DNA of 64,000 nt. Origin: Pseudomonas fluorescens (GTDB lineage: Bacteria; Pseudomonadota; Gammaproteobacteria; Pseudomonadales; Pseudomonadaceae). Every line of letters begins with the position of its first letter. The stretch's first letter is position 1. Positions 47,077 to 55,604 of this stretch are shown here, in pieces. A model generated the notes under the pieces. That model was not told the origin of the DNA. It saw nothing but the letters and a program-made list of their open reading frames with translations, and did no database searches. The stretch lies in assembly GCF_002837185.1 (NCBI RefSeq), contig NZ_KZ477999.1, positions 1 through 64,000 of the forward strand, read 5' to 3'. The translations under genes were made by a program, and so were the position numbers.

Positions 47077-48273
47077 ATGAATGCTACCCCCCACGCTACC
47101 GGCACCATGACCCGCGGCATGGTCATGCTGTTTGCGTTTTGCTGCGGCGCCATCGTCGCCAACATCTACTACGCGCAGCCAATCATCGAACTGATCGCCC
47201 CGGACATCGGCCTCACGCCGGCCATGGCCAGCCTGATTGTGTCGCTCACGCAGATCGGCTATGCCCTGGGCCTGTTCTTCCTGGTGCCGCTGGGGGACCT
47301 GCTGGAAAATCGCAGGCTGATGATCGTCACCACCGTGGTGGCCATCGCCAGCCTGTTGGGCGCCGCGTTCACCGAGCAGCCCAACCTGTTTTTGCTGGTG
47401 TCGCTGCTGATCGGCTTCAGCTCGGTGTCGGTGCAGATCCTGATCCCGTTGGCCGCACACCTGGCGCCTGCCGAGTCACGTGGCCGGGTGGTGGGCAGCA
47501 TCATGGGCGGCCTGCTGCTGGGCATTCTGCTGGCGCGGCCGGTGTCCAGCGTGGTGGCGGACCACTTCGGCTGGCGGGCGATGTTCATGGCGGCGGCGGC
47601 GTTGATGGCGTTTATCAGCGTGGTGTTGATGCTGACCATTCCCAAGCGTCAACCGACGCACAGCGCCAGCTACGGCCAGTTGCTGGGTTCGCTGGGTACC
47701 TTGCTGCGTGAGCAGCCGGTACTGCGCCAGCGTGCGTTTTATCAAGGTTGCATGTTTGCCGCGTTCAGCCTGTTCTGGACCGCCGCGCCACTGGAACTGG
47801 TGCGCAACCACGGCCTCAGCCAGACCCAGATCGCGATCTTCGCCCTGGTCGGTGCCATCGGCGCCATCGCCGCGCCTATCGCCGGGCGCCTGGCCGATGC
47901 CGGTCACACCCACCGCGCCTCGTTGCTGGCCATGCTGCTGGGCGCGCTGAGTTTCCTGCCGGCCTTCGTGCACCCGCTGTACAGCGTGATCGGCCTGGCG
48001 GTAACGGGCGTGGTGCTGGACTTCTGCGTGCAGATGAACATGGTGCTCGGCCAGCGTGCCGTCTACGCCCTCGACGCCCATAGTCGCAGCCGCCTGAACG
48101 CGCTGTACATGACCAGCATCTTCATCGGCGGTGCCTTCGGCTCGGCGATTGCCAGCAGTGTGTATGAACACGGCGGTTGGCTGGGCGTGATGCTGGTGGG
48201 CAGTGCATTCCCGCTGGTGGCGTTGTTGCGGTTCCTCAGTGCGTCGCGGCAGGTAGCGGTCGCCAACGCTTAA
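47077..48273 (+). CDS. MFS transporter
   Basis: 398 residues from ATG 47077; an in-frame ATG at 47029 would add 16 residues ahead of the first helix. Twelve hydrophobic segments. Motif A-like LVPLGDLLENRRLM follows helix 2. ANIYYAQPIIELIAPDIGLTP in the first loop is typical of the multidrug/arabinose-polymer (YgaY-like) group. Probably an exporter; the substrate is unknown. The stop overlaps the convergent hicB stop by 3 nt. Confidence 0.88.
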   Translation: MNATPHATGTMTRGMVMLFAFCCGAIVANIYYAQPIIELIAPDIGLTPAMASLIVSLTQIGYALGLFFLVPLGDLLENRRLMIVTTVVAIASLLGAAFTEQPNLFLLVSLLIGFSSVSVQILIPLAAHLAPAESRGRVVGSIMGGLLLGILLARPVSSVVADHFGWRAMFMAAAALMAFISVVLMLTIPKRQPTHSASYGQLLGSLGTLLREQPVLRQRAFYQGCMFAAFSLFWTAAPLELVRNHGLSQTQIAIFALVGAIGAIAAPIAGRLADAGHTHRASLLAMLLGALSFLPAFVHPLYSVIGLAVTGVVLDFCVQMNMVLGQRAVYALDAHSRSRLNALYMTSIFIGGAFGSAIASSVYEHGGWLGVMLVGSAFPLVALLRFLSASRQVAVANA

Positions 48274-48674
48274 GAACGCACCAACTTCTCCAAAGCCGCA
48301 TCCGCCAGAAATGACGAGCGGCTTTTGACGTTGTGTTCACGCACGTAACGGTCGATGCGTTGGATCACATAACCGGGCAAGGTCACATTGACCTTCTCGG
48401 TCTTGCCCAGATAGGGCGAGATATCCAGCTCCAACATACCCCAGCCCATACCGGCGTAGCCTTCATGGGCGTGATGAGTGGCGACCGAGGTTGGCATTGG
48501 AATCACCCCGCCCTCTGCGGCAATCTCATGCAGCATGAGGTGCGCCACTTCCACGGCCGCGTTGTAGGCCTCTTCGAAACTGTCCCCGGCGGTGACGGCG
48601 CCCGGAATATCGGGGATCTGGATACCGGTGGCGGTGAAGTCATCGCCCCATTCGATACAGATTGGGTATTGCAT
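48270..48674 (-). CDS. hicB: HicB antitoxin
   Basis: 134 residues. The N-terminal HicB fold has YPICIEWGDDFTATGIQIPDIPG and the DSFEEAYNAAVEVAHLML helix. The C-terminal part (about 95-134) is a ribbon-helix-helix-like DNA-binding domain with VNVTLPGYVIQRIDRYVREH and SRSSFLADAALEKL. It should neutralise HicA and repress the operon. It starts 11 nt after hicA. Confidence 0.93.
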   Translation of the reverse strand: MQYPICIEWGDDFTATGIQIPDIPGAVTAGDSFEEAYNAAVEVAHLMLHEIAAEGGVIPMPTSVATHHAHEGYAGMGWGMLELDISPYLGKTEKVNVTLPGYVIQRIDRYVREHNVKSRSSFLADAALEKLVRS

Positions 48675-48685
48675 GCATGCTCTCC

Positions 48686-48874
48686 TTAAAACTGAAACAG
48701 CCCGGCGCGTTTCCTGATGCTTCTGACGGTGCCCAACGGCAGATCCTTCTTCGGATGGGGCACCGGTATCGTGTACGGGTTATAGCGGTGGGTGAAAAGG
48801 TGATGGCTGCCGGTGACCCTATCCAGCACCCAGCCCGCTTCCAGCAATTCCTTGATCAATAGCCTGCTTTGCAC
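48686..48874 (-). CDS. hicA: HicA toxin (mRNA interferase)
   Basis: 62 residues from a GTG start with a perfect AAGGAGG 5-6 nt upstream. The double-stranded-RNA-binding fold carries the conserved catalytic histidine in GSHHLF (near residue 24) and the segment PVPHPKKDLPLGTVRSIRK. It cleaves mRNA when free. Toxin-first order is the usual hicAB arrangement. The operator-like palindrome lies 23-54 nt upstream. Confidence 0.94.
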   Translation of the reverse strand: MQSRLLIKELLEAGWVLDRVTGSHHLFTHRYNPYTIPVPHPKKDLPLGTVRSIRKRAGLFQF

Positions 48875-48896
48875 CGTCGCCTCCTTGGCTCGGACT

Positions 48897-48928
48897 GAAT
48901 AAACGTAACCCTAGAGTTATATTTATTC
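48897..48928. promoter_or_regulatory. 32-bp palindrome, candidate HicB operator
   Basis: The arms GAATAAACGTAAC (48897-48909) and GTTATATTTATTC (48916-48928) match at 11 of 13 positions, around a central CTAG. On the minus strand TATAAC within it is a possible -10, with TTGGCC 18 nt upstream as -35. Confidence 0.65.
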
Positions 48929-49002
48929 AAGCACAGAATGGCCAAGCCTGACTGACGGTTGTTTTACCGGATATTGATGAGAGGTTCGGCGCCGCTTCAG
49001 GC

Positions 49003-49569
49003 TCAAGCCGAGTGCGCGTGGTCCAGGCAACACAGCAAACGGGCGACCGTGTGTTCCAGCGGGCCGGAGTTATCCAGCACGAACAAACCCGCGCCATTGG
49101 CGGCGATCAGCGCCTCGGTGAACTGCGCGTTGCGCGCCAGGCGTTCCTCGATGTCCACCAGGGACTCACGCCCGCGCGCGACCAGGCGCTGGCGCAGTAC
49201 GGCTTGATCAACGGTCAGCAGCAGTACCAGCAGTGTCGGATAACGCTCACGGGTTTGCGCCAGGTACGCACGCGAGCCGTTGACCAGCACGTCCTCCCCG
49301 GCCGCCAGCCACTCGTCAATCTCCTTGGGAATGCCGTAGGACAACCCATTGGCCTGCCAACTGAGGGCAAACGCGCCTTCAGCCTGCATCAGCGCGAACT
49401 GTTCCTGGCTTACACTTTGGGCCGCTTCACCCACCGCTTCGGCCGAGCGCGTGATCACGCGACGCACAATGCGGCAGCCATGCTCGGCCAACCGTGGACG
49501 CGCGGCATCCAGCAGGCTGTCCTTGCCCGAACCTGAGGGTCCGATGAGATAGATCAACCTGCCTGCCAT
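49003..49569 (-). CDS. phnN: Ribose 1,5-bisphosphate phosphokinase PhnN
   Basis: 188 residues from ATG 49569; a GTG one codon upstream is also in frame. Guanylate-kinase-like P-loop GPSGSGKDS (10-18), then RRVITRSAE and SWQANGLSYGIP, as in PhnN. It converts ribose 1,5-bisphosphate to PRPP at the end of the C-P lyase pathway. No other phn genes flank it: downstream is hicAB and upstream a non-coding region, so it is isolated from the phn operon. Confidence 0.88.
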   Translation of the reverse strand: MAGRLIYLIGPSGSGKDSLLDAARPRLAEHGCRIVRRVITRSAEAVGEAAQSVSQEQFALMQAEGAFALSWQANGLSYGIPKEIDEWLAAGEDVLVNGSRAYLAQTRERYPTLLVLLLTVDQAVLRQRLVARGRESLVDIEERLARNAQFTEALIAANGAGLFVLDNSGPLEHTVARLLCCLDHAHSA

Positions 49570-50046
49570 CACACCACTCTCTTTGCTTGTTTTCGCACGG
49601 GTTGGCCCCTGTGCCGGTTTGCCCGGTACCGCAGAGTATATCCAGCGATTGCCCGGCAGCCAGGCCGGCGGTGGTCACCTTACCGGGAAAGGGTGAGCGG
49701 TGACAGCGGTGGATGGCTGCGCTGCTTGCTCGTCACCACTCAGACGGCGCAACGGCTGAGCCAGCCAGGAACTTTCCTACGATCTGCGTGGCTTGCAGTT
49801 GCTATAACGCACCGTTAGCCTCTCGCAGTCGCTGCTCATCAGCGATCAGGCTTGGTCGCCTGGGTTAGAATGGCGCACAGTGCCGCGCAAGCGGCATTCT
49901 TGTGCTCGCGTTATGGCGGGCTGTGCGCGGGAGGGCTCAGGGCCCTGCCGGGTTTCCATTCCCTGGTCGACCAACCTGCGTACAGCTCACCACCCTTCTG
50001 CTTGGTCGCGGATGTGGTGAGCTCCAACTGAATGGAGACTGACTGC
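49570..50046. other. Intergenic region with a long leader before the gene at 50047
   Basis: 477 nt. A hairpin TGCCGC-GCAA-GCGGCA sits at 49881-49896. The block 49902-50046 is G/C-rich and open in two frames: ATG 49913-50020 (35 codons) and GTG 49902-50042 (46 codons). The second stops 4 nt before the ATG at 50047, which has GGAG 9 nt upstream. I recall similar leaders before DUF6124/DUF3077-like genes in fluorescens-group genomes. 49570-49860 shows no gene. Confidence 0.5.
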
Positions 50047-50322
50047 ATGAAAAAGGTTACGCCAAATCCCCCATCATTCCGCCCGGATGACCTTTCACAA
50101 ACCTCACCCAACCTCATCTTCACCGTCCGCCCCGGCCTCGGCACCGAAGCGGCGTTAAGCAACGCCAGCGAAATGCTGGAGTCGGCGACAGTCTGTGCGT
50201 ACGACTGCGCCGAGCATCTGGATGGATCAGGCCGCAAGCAGGTGCTGGCGGTCGTGCAGATGATGGAAATTGCACAGTTGTTGGTGAATGAGGCGTTGAA
50301 CCGGGAGTGTCCTGTAGCTTGA
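50047..50322 (+). CDS. Small conserved Pseudomonas protein (DUF6124/DUF3077-like)
   Basis: 91 residues from ATG 50047, cytosolic, no signal. The N-terminus KKVTPNPP is the common opening of this small family. A central amphipathic helix region (ALSNASEMLESATVCAYDCAEHLDG) is followed by KQVLAVVQMMEIAQLLVNEAL. The family is multi-copy in P. fluorescens genomes and of unknown function; only one copy is in this window. The leader described above precedes it. Confidence 0.75.
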   Translation: MKKVTPNPPSFRPDDLSQTSPNLIFTVRPGLGTEAALSNASEMLESATVCAYDCAEHLDGSGRKQVLAVVQMMEIAQLLVNEALNRECPVA

Positions 50323-50328
50323 TAACAA

Positions 50329-50354
50329 GATCGTTCCCACGCGTGGGAACGATC
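50329..50354. repeat. Perfect 26-bp palindrome
   Basis: GATCGTTCCCACG followed directly by its inverse, with no loop. Related to the repeat at 34811. It lies between the small gene and the terminator. Confidence 0.75.
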
Positions 50355-50369
50355 AATCAGAGGCAAGAA

Positions 50370-50396
50370 AAAGGCGACCCGAGGGTCGCCTTTTGT
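50370..50396. terminator. Bidirectional terminator
   Basis: Stem GGCGACC / GGTCGCC with loop CGAG, A-run before and TTTTG after. It serves the small gene at 50047 and the lipoprotein gene. Confidence 0.85.
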
Positions 50397-50791
50397 CATT
50401 GCGCGTACTGCTTGCTCAACCCAGGCGGAACGCCTTGCACGCTGGTCTCTTCCCACGGCCCATTGGGGCTGATGGAGCGGCTCCAGCCGTTACTCCAGCG
50501 GTAATAGGTGCGCTGGCGGTAGAAGGTGTCGGGCTGGTCGTCGAGGACGTACACCTGCATCTTGCCGTCCCAGTGGCTGGCGGCGCCCGGTGGTGGGGCG
50601 AAAGTCGGCGATTTGCTCGGCACTGGCTTGGGCGGCGGGGTAACCGGGCCGGAGGGCTTGGTGTCGGGCTGGGTCGACGGGCCCGACGGCGGGATGGTCG
50701 GCCCAGTGGGCCCGGGAGGTGGCCGGTGGACCGCACAGGCACTCAGGCCCAATACGAGGCTGAGCAGGGTCATACGTGCAAATGCGGTCAT
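50396..50791 (-). CDS. Proline-rich lipoprotein
   Basis: 131 residues. The lipobox LSAC puts the acylated cysteine at C19. Residues 23-69 are almost entirely Pro with Gly, Ser, Thr and Lys, an extended spacer able to cross part of the periplasm. The C-terminal domain (72-131) is rich in Trp and Tyr (YRQRTYYRWSNGWSRS). No family recognised. It lies 16 nt downstream of ccmI in the same direction and may be read through from the ccm operon. Confidence 0.75.
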   Translation of the reverse strand: MTAFARMTLLSLVLGLSACAVHRPPPGPTGPTIPPSGPSTQPDTKPSGPVTPPPKPVPSKSPTFAPPPGAASHWDGKMQVYVLDDQPDTFYRQRTYYRWSNGWSRSISPNGPWEETSVQGVPPGLSKQYAQ

Positions 50792-50806
50792 GGGCGTTTC
50801 CTCAAA

Positions 50807-51991
50807 TTACTTGTCCGGACTGTCGATGGTCAGCTGCTGCAGCGCAGTGGCGGTGCTGGCCAAGGGTTGGCTGCGGCCGATCCACTCGCCAGCGGTTGGA
50901 ACACCTGCCCGGGATATGCGCGCAACCAGTTGGACTTCAGGGAAGTTGGACAGTTTCAACTGCGGCATCATCGCGTCGGCATCGCCCAGTTCGACGGTGA
51001 CCGGCAGCTCGGCAACGGTGACCCGCTTGGCCGCGAGCGGCGCAGGCGGGCCGCTGACGGCGCGGGCGAAGATAAACACGCTGTCGCCCGGCAGGGCCTT
51101 GGCTTTCACTTCGGCGGACAGGTCCACGCGCACTTTCAGCACGGCCTTTTGCGCGACAGTGCCGCCGCTCTCCCGGAGCTTCTGCGCAGCGCGATCAATA
51201 CCGCCTTGCAGCGCAACGCGGGAATTGTCTTCGGGCGGCAGTTGCGCCAGCAGACGATTCCAGTAATCGATAGCCTCCTGATAGCGCTGGCCTTCAAAGG
51301 CGGCAATACCGAGCAGGCCGAGGCTGGTGACTTCCTTTGGATCGAGCTTCAAGGCTTCGTCGGTCAGCGCCTGAACCTTGGGCGACCACTGTTTGTTGTC
51401 GGCAAAATACTGCGCCTGGGCCCACTGCCCGAGCAACTCGGGCTGGCGACCGGCCAAGGCAACGCTGCGCTCAAACACCCTGGCGGCATCGGCGGAGCGA
51501 TCCTGGGCCATGTAGGCACGGCCGAGGAAGTACAGGCCTTCAGCTGAATCCGGCTGGGCCGCCGCGGCACGTTCCAGGCGCTGCGTCATGTCGGCCATCG
51601 ACACCGGCGGCTGGGAGAACTCGCGGGTCAGCTCGACCTTGTCGCTCGCGCCATAATGCAGGTACAGCGCAACGCCCAGCACCGGCACAAGAAACGCCGC
51701 CAACAATGGCAGAGGCTTGCCCAGGCGTGATTCGCGCGGCGTTTGCACACCTTCGGTATCGGCCAGCAATTCACGCGCCGCTTCCGCGCGGCCGGTATCG
51801 AGTTGCGCCGCATTCAGGACGCCTTCGTCGCGCTGCACTTGCAGTTCGGCAACGCGCTCTTGATACAGCGCCACGTTCAGCGCGGTGCGATCCTCTTCGC
51901 GTTGGGCACGACGGCCGCGCAGGACAGGGATCAACAGGAAACTCAGGGCAATCAACAGCAGCAGGCCGGCTGCAAGCCAGAAATCAATCAT
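50807..51991 (-). CDS. ccmI: Cytochrome c maturation protein CcmI (CycH)
   Basis: 394 residues from ATG 51991 (MIDFWLAAG). Two N-terminal helices (about 5-25 and 95-113) flank a cytosolic loop with coiled-coil character. The periplasmic C-terminal part holds TPR repeats ([25 protein letters not shown] and following) that hold apocytochrome c tails for heme attachment. Overlaps ccmH by 8 nt. Last ccm gene of the operon. Confidence 0.92.
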   Translation of the reverse strand: MIDFWLAAGLLLLIALSFLLIPVLRGRRAQREEDRTALNVALYQERVAELQVQRDEGVLNAAQLDTGRAEAARELLADTEGVQTPRESRLGKPLPLLAAFLVPVLGVALYLHYGASDKVELTREFSQPPVSMADMTQRLERAAAAQPDSAEGLYFLGRAYMAQDRSADAARVFERSVALAGRQPELLGQWAQAQYFADNKQWSPKVQALTDEALKLDPKEVTSLGLLGIAAFEGQRYQEAIDYWNRLLAQLPPEDNSRVALQGGIDRAAQKLRESGGTVAQKAVLKVRVDLSAEVKAKALPGDSVFIFARAVSGPPAPLAAKRVTVAELPVTVELGDADAMMPQLKLSNFPEVQLVARISRAGVPTAGEWIGRSQPLASTATALQQLTIDSPDK

Positions 51992-52457
51992 CGGTCTTGG
52001 TGTCCAGCAGTTGGTCGAGACGTTTACGCTCTTCGGGGGACAGCGCGTCGCTGCCATCGGCAGGCCCGGCGCGGCGACGGCGCACGATGACGGCCATGAC
52101 CACTACGCCGGTCAGCAACAGCCCGGCGGGGCCGAACCAGAGCAGCGCGGTCTTGCCGGTAAGCGCCGGTTTATAGCGCACAAAATCACCGTAGCGGTCG
52201 ACCATGAAGTCGATGATCTGCTGGTTGTCCTTGCCCTCCCCCAGCATGCGGAAGATTTCCTTGCGCAAGTCGGCGGCGATGGGCGCGTTGGAGTCGGCGA
52301 TGTCCTGGTTCTGGCATTTGGGGCAGCGCAGTTCCTTGGTCAGCTCGCGGAAACGCTCGCGCTCACCGTCGTTGGCGAATTCATAGGTGTCGATGGCGGC
52401 GTGGGCCACACCGGCCAGGCCCAGCGCCAGGACCACGGCAGCTAACAGGCGCCTCAT
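51984..52457 (-). CDS. ccmH: Cytochrome c maturation protein CcmH
   Basis: 157 residues. The signal peptide ends AHA near residue 20. The redox motif is LRCPKCQN, C45 and C48, which reduces the CXXCH of apocytochrome c. A C-terminal helix (about 105-125) anchors it to the inner membrane, with a basic/acidic tail. The usual LRCPVCQ sequence is LRCPKCQ here. It overlaps ccmG and ccmI. Confidence 0.94.
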   Translation of the reverse strand: MRRLLAAVVLALGLAGVAHAAIDTYEFANDGERERFRELTKELRCPKCQNQDIADSNAPIAADLRKEIFRMLGEGKDNQQIIDFMVDRYGDFVRYKPALTGKTALLWFGPAGLLLTGVVVMAVIVRRRRAGPADGSDALSPEERKRLDQLLDTKTDD

Positions 52458-52990
52458 GGTCTGGCCTCATCGACCAGGGCCTGGTATTTGGCCGCCAATT
52501 GCTCGCGCCACACCCCCTCGTCGATCACGCCGACGTACTTGTCGCGGATCACGCCCTTGGCATCGATAAAGAAGGTTTCCGGGGCGCCGTATACGCCCAG
52601 GTTCAAACCCAGGTTGCCGTCTTCATCACGAATATCCAGCTGGTACGGGTTGTGAAATTCGGCCAGCCACTTCAAGGCTGCTGCATTGTCATCCTTGTAG
52701 TTGATGCCATAGATCACCACGCCCTTCTCGGCGAGTTTGTTCAACACCGGGTGTTCGACGCGGCAGGAGATGCACCAGGTGCCCCACACGTTGACCAGCG
52801 CCGGTTTGCCCAGCAGGTCGGCGCGGGTCAGCTGCTTGTCGCCCTGCACAGTGGGCAGCGAGAATTCCGGGAACGGCTTGCCGATCATGGCCGACGGCAA
52901 CTCGGCCGGGTCCAGGTACAAGCCGCGATAGAGGAACACCGCCACCACCAGGAATGCTGCCAGCGGCAACACCATCAACCCACGCTTCAT
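52454..52990 (-). CDS. ccmG: Thiol:disulfide oxidoreductase CcmG (DsbE)
   Basis: 178 residues. N-terminal anchor helix (5-22), then a periplasmic thioredoxin domain with the active site WCISC (72-76). The CcmG feature GVYGAPETFFID, with cis-proline, is present. It keeps apocytochrome thiols and CcmH reduced. It overlaps ccmF and ccmH by 4 nt each. Confidence 0.95.
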   Translation of the reverse strand: MKRGLMVLPLAAFLVVAVFLYRGLYLDPAELPSAMIGKPFPEFSLPTVQGDKQLTRADLLGKPALVNVWGTWCISCRVEHPVLNKLAEKGVVIYGINYKDDNAAALKWLAEFHNPYQLDIRDEDGNLGLNLGVYGAPETFFIDAKGVIRDKYVGVIDEGVWREQLAAKYQALVDEARP

Positions 52991-54972
52991 ACTGCCGCTC
53001 CCATGCCGAGGGTTTCACGTACCCGGCTCTTGACCTTGACCCGATACCGCCGGTCCAGCGCCGCGAGTACACCACCCAACCCGGTAAGCAAGCCGCCGAA
53101 CCAGATCCAGCGCACGAACGGTTTCACATGCACGCGTACCGCCCAGGCGCCGTCGCCCAGGGGTTCACCCAACGCCACGTACAGGTCACGGGTGAAACCG
53201 GCATCGATACCCGCCTCGGTCATCATCGAACTCTGCACGGTGTACAGGCGTTTTTCCGGGTGCAGCACGGCGATTTCCTTACCGTTGCGCACCACGCGTA
53301 CAGTGCCTTTGTCTGAAGTGAAATTCGGCCCTTCAAAGTGCCTGGCGCCTTCGAAGATGAACTGGTAACCGCCCAGGTCCATGGACTCGCCGGGAGCCAG
53401 GCGCAGGTCGCGCTCGGCGCTGTTCTGGCTCGACAGCACCACGCCCAGGGCGCAGACAGCGATGCCGATGTGGGCGATCTGCATGCCCCAGTAGCTGCGG
53501 GTCAAGGTCGGCAAGCCTTTGATCAGGCCCTTGTGGCGGGTCTTGTCGGCGATATCGCGCACGCCGGCCAGCAACACCCAGGCAGCGAGCAGGAACGTGG
53601 CGAGCACCGCCCAGTTGAAGTCGCCGTAGGCAACCCCCGCGATCACGGCCAGGGCCACACTGCCCAGCAGCACCGGCATCAGCATGCCGCCCAGCCATTT
53701 CACCGGAGTGTCTTTCCAGCGCACCAGCACACCGACCGCCATCACCACCATCAGCAGGCCCATCAACGGAATGAACAAGGCGTTGAAGTACGGCGGGCCG
53801 ACGGACAGCTTGGCGCCGCTCAAGGCATCCAGCACCAGGGGGTACAGGGTGCCGAGCAGAATCATCGACGCCGCCACCACCAGCACCAGGTTGTTACCCA
53901 GCAGCAAGGTTTCCCGCGACCACAGGTTGAAGCCGACCTGGCTCTTGACCACTGGCGCGCGCAGGGCGAACAGGGTCAGCGAACCGCCGACGACAAACAG
54001 CAGGAAGATCAGGATGAATACGCCGCGCGCAGGGTCGGAAGCAAACGCGTGCACCGACGTCAGCACCCCGGAACGCACGAGGAATGTGCCGAGCAGGCTG
54101 AGGGAAAATGCCGCGATGGCCAGCAACACGGTCCAGCTCTTGAACACGCCGCGTTTTTCGGTAACGGCCAGCGAGTGAATCAGCGCGGTGCCGACCAGCC
54201 AGGGCATGAAGGAGGCGTTTTCCACCGGGTCCCAGAACCACCAGCCGCCCCAGCCGAGTTCGTAATAAGCCCACCACGAACCGAGGGTGATGCCGATGCC
54301 GAGGAAGGCCCAGGCGACGATGGTCCATGGCCGCGACCAGCGCGCCCAGGCCGCATCGAGACGCCCGCCGAGCAAGGCGGCGATGGCGAAGGCGAAGGCT
54401 ACGGAAAAGCCGACATAACCCATGTAGAGCATCGGCGGGTGCACGATCAGGCCGATGTCTTGCAGCAGTGGGTTGAGGTCATGCCCGTCCACGGGGATCT
54501 GCGGCAGGATGCGGCTGAACGGGTTGGACGTCATGATCAGGAACAGCAGGAAACCGATGCTGATCATGCCCATCACCGCCAGCACCCGCGCCAGCATGAC
54601 CTGCGGCAACTGGCGGGAGAATACCGACACGGCGAAGGTCCAGCCGCCGAGGATCAGCGCCCACAGCAGCAGCGAACCTTCGTGGGCGCCCCACACGGCG
54701 CTGAACTTGTAGTACCAGGGCAATGCGCTGTTGGAGTTATTGGCGACATAGGCGACGGAAAAGTCGTCGGTCATGAACGCGTAGGTCAGGCAACCGAAGG
54801 CGAACAGCAAGAACGCGAATTGCCCCCAGGCGGCCGGCTGCGCCAGGCTCATCCACAGGCGGTCACCGCGCCAGGCGCCGAGCAACGGCACCACGGCCTG
54901 AACGATGGCAAAGCACAGGGCAAGGATCATCGCCAACTGGCCGAGTTCCGGAATAAACAAAGCGGCGCTCAT
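52987..54972 (-). CDS. ccmF: Heme lyase subunit CcmF
   Basis: 661 residues. About fifteen membrane helices. The WWD heme-handling motif is in GWGGWWFWDPVENASFMPW near residue 233. Conserved histidines lie in HPPMLYMGYVG and in the HSLAVTEKRG region. It joins heme from holo-CcmE to apocytochrome c with CcmH and CcmI. It overlaps ccmG by 4 nt. Confidence 0.96.
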   Translation of the reverse strand: MSAALFIPELGQLAMILALCFAIVQAVVPLLGAWRGDRLWMSLAQPAAWGQFAFLLFAFGCLTYAFMTDDFSVAYVANNSNSALPWYYKFSAVWGAHEGSLLLWALILGGWTFAVSVFSRQLPQVMLARVLAVMGMISIGFLLFLIMTSNPFSRILPQIPVDGHDLNPLLQDIGLIVHPPMLYMGYVGFSVAFAFAIAALLGGRLDAAWARWSRPWTIVAWAFLGIGITLGSWWAYYELGWGGWWFWDPVENASFMPWLVGTALIHSLAVTEKRGVFKSWTVLLAIAAFSLSLLGTFLVRSGVLTSVHAFASDPARGVFILIFLLFVVGGSLTLFALRAPVVKSQVGFNLWSRETLLLGNNLVLVVAASMILLGTLYPLVLDALSGAKLSVGPPYFNALFIPLMGLLMVVMAVGVLVRWKDTPVKWLGGMLMPVLLGSVALAVIAGVAYGDFNWAVLATFLLAAWVLLAGVRDIADKTRHKGLIKGLPTLTRSYWGMQIAHIGIAVCALGVVLSSQNSAERDLRLAPGESMDLGGYQFIFEGARHFEGPNFTSDKGTVRVVRNGKEIAVLHPEKRLYTVQSSMMTEAGIDAGFTRDLYVALGEPLGDGAWAVRVHVKPFVRWIWFGGLLTGLGGVLAALDRRYRVKVKSRVRETLGMGAAV

Positions 54973-54975
54973 GAC

Positions 54976-55431
54976 TCAGCCCTCCTTGGCAGGGGTTGGG
55001 GCGGATTGGCCGCTGTCCTTGAGGGCTTTGGTCACCTCGGGCGGCATGTATTTTTCATCGTGCTTGGCCAGTACTTCATCGGCCACCACCACGCCACTGG
55101 CGTTGAGCTTGCCCAGGGCGACGATGCCCTGGCCTTCGCGGAACAGGTCCGGGAGGATGCCGCGGTAGGTGATGGTCACAGATTTGCTGAAGTCGGTGAC
55201 CACGAAGCTCACATCCAGCGAGTCTGCGGAACGCTTCAAGGAGCCCTTCTCGACCATGCCGCCGGCGCGGATGCGCGTATCGACCGGCGCTTCGCCATTG
55301 GCGATCTGGGTCGGGGTGTAGAACAGGTTGATGTTCTGCTGCAGGGCACTCAAGGCCAGCCCCACGGCAATGCCGACGCCGGCCATGATGGCGAGAATGA
55401 TCAACAGACGCTTTCTGCGCAACGGATTCAC
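54976..55431 (-). CDS. ccmE: Heme chaperone CcmE
   Basis: 151 residues from a GTG start overlapping the ccmD stop. N-terminal anchor helix (9-29), then a periplasmic OB-fold. The heme-binding H124 is in AKHDEKYMP, with Y128 conserved. It takes heme from CcmABCD and delivers it to CcmF. The tail after 135 is short and polar. Confidence 0.95.
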   Translation of the reverse strand: MNPLRRKRLLIILAIMAGVGIAVGLALSALQQNINLFYTPTQIANGEAPVDTRIRAGGMVEKGSLKRSADSLDVSFVVTDFSKSVTITYRGILPDLFREGQGIVALGKLNASGVVVADEVLAKHDEKYMPPEVTKALKDSGQSAPTPAKEG

Positions 55432-55604
55432 TTATCGGTCTCCCGGCGCAGACGACGCGCCTCTTGTTGCAGGTAACGCTTACGGGCCAGCAGCGGCGCG
55501 GCGACGTTGAGGGCCAGCACCGCCAGGCAGATGCCATAGGCCGTCCAGACATACAGGCCGTGGTGGCCCATGGCGAGAAAATCACTGAAAGAAGCAAAAC
55601 TCAT
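55428..55604 (-). CDS. ccmD: Heme exporter protein CcmD
   Basis: 58 residues, shorter than common gene-finder cut-offs. One membrane helix at about residues 17-38 ([19 protein letters not shown]), then a basic cytosolic tail with [15 protein letters not shown]. That arrangement, and its place between ccmC and ccmE with 4-nt overlaps on both sides, identify it. It is required to release holo-CcmE from CcmABC. Confidence 0.93.
   Translation of the reverse strand: MSFASFSDFLAMGHHGLYVWTAYGICLAVLALNVAAPLLARKRYLQQEARRLRRETDK

Noticed and set aside
48270..48928. hicAB as part of a defence island
   Set aside because: Neighbours are an MFS transporter and phnN; no other defence gene is seen.
49913..50020. 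35-codon ATG frame in the leader as a protein-coding gene
   Set aside because: No ribosome site and a competing overlapping frame; kept only as a leader observation.
53338..55476. 712-codon plus-strand frame opposite ccmF and ccmE
   Set aside because: Composition is His/Gln/Arg-rich shadow of membrane-protein codons.
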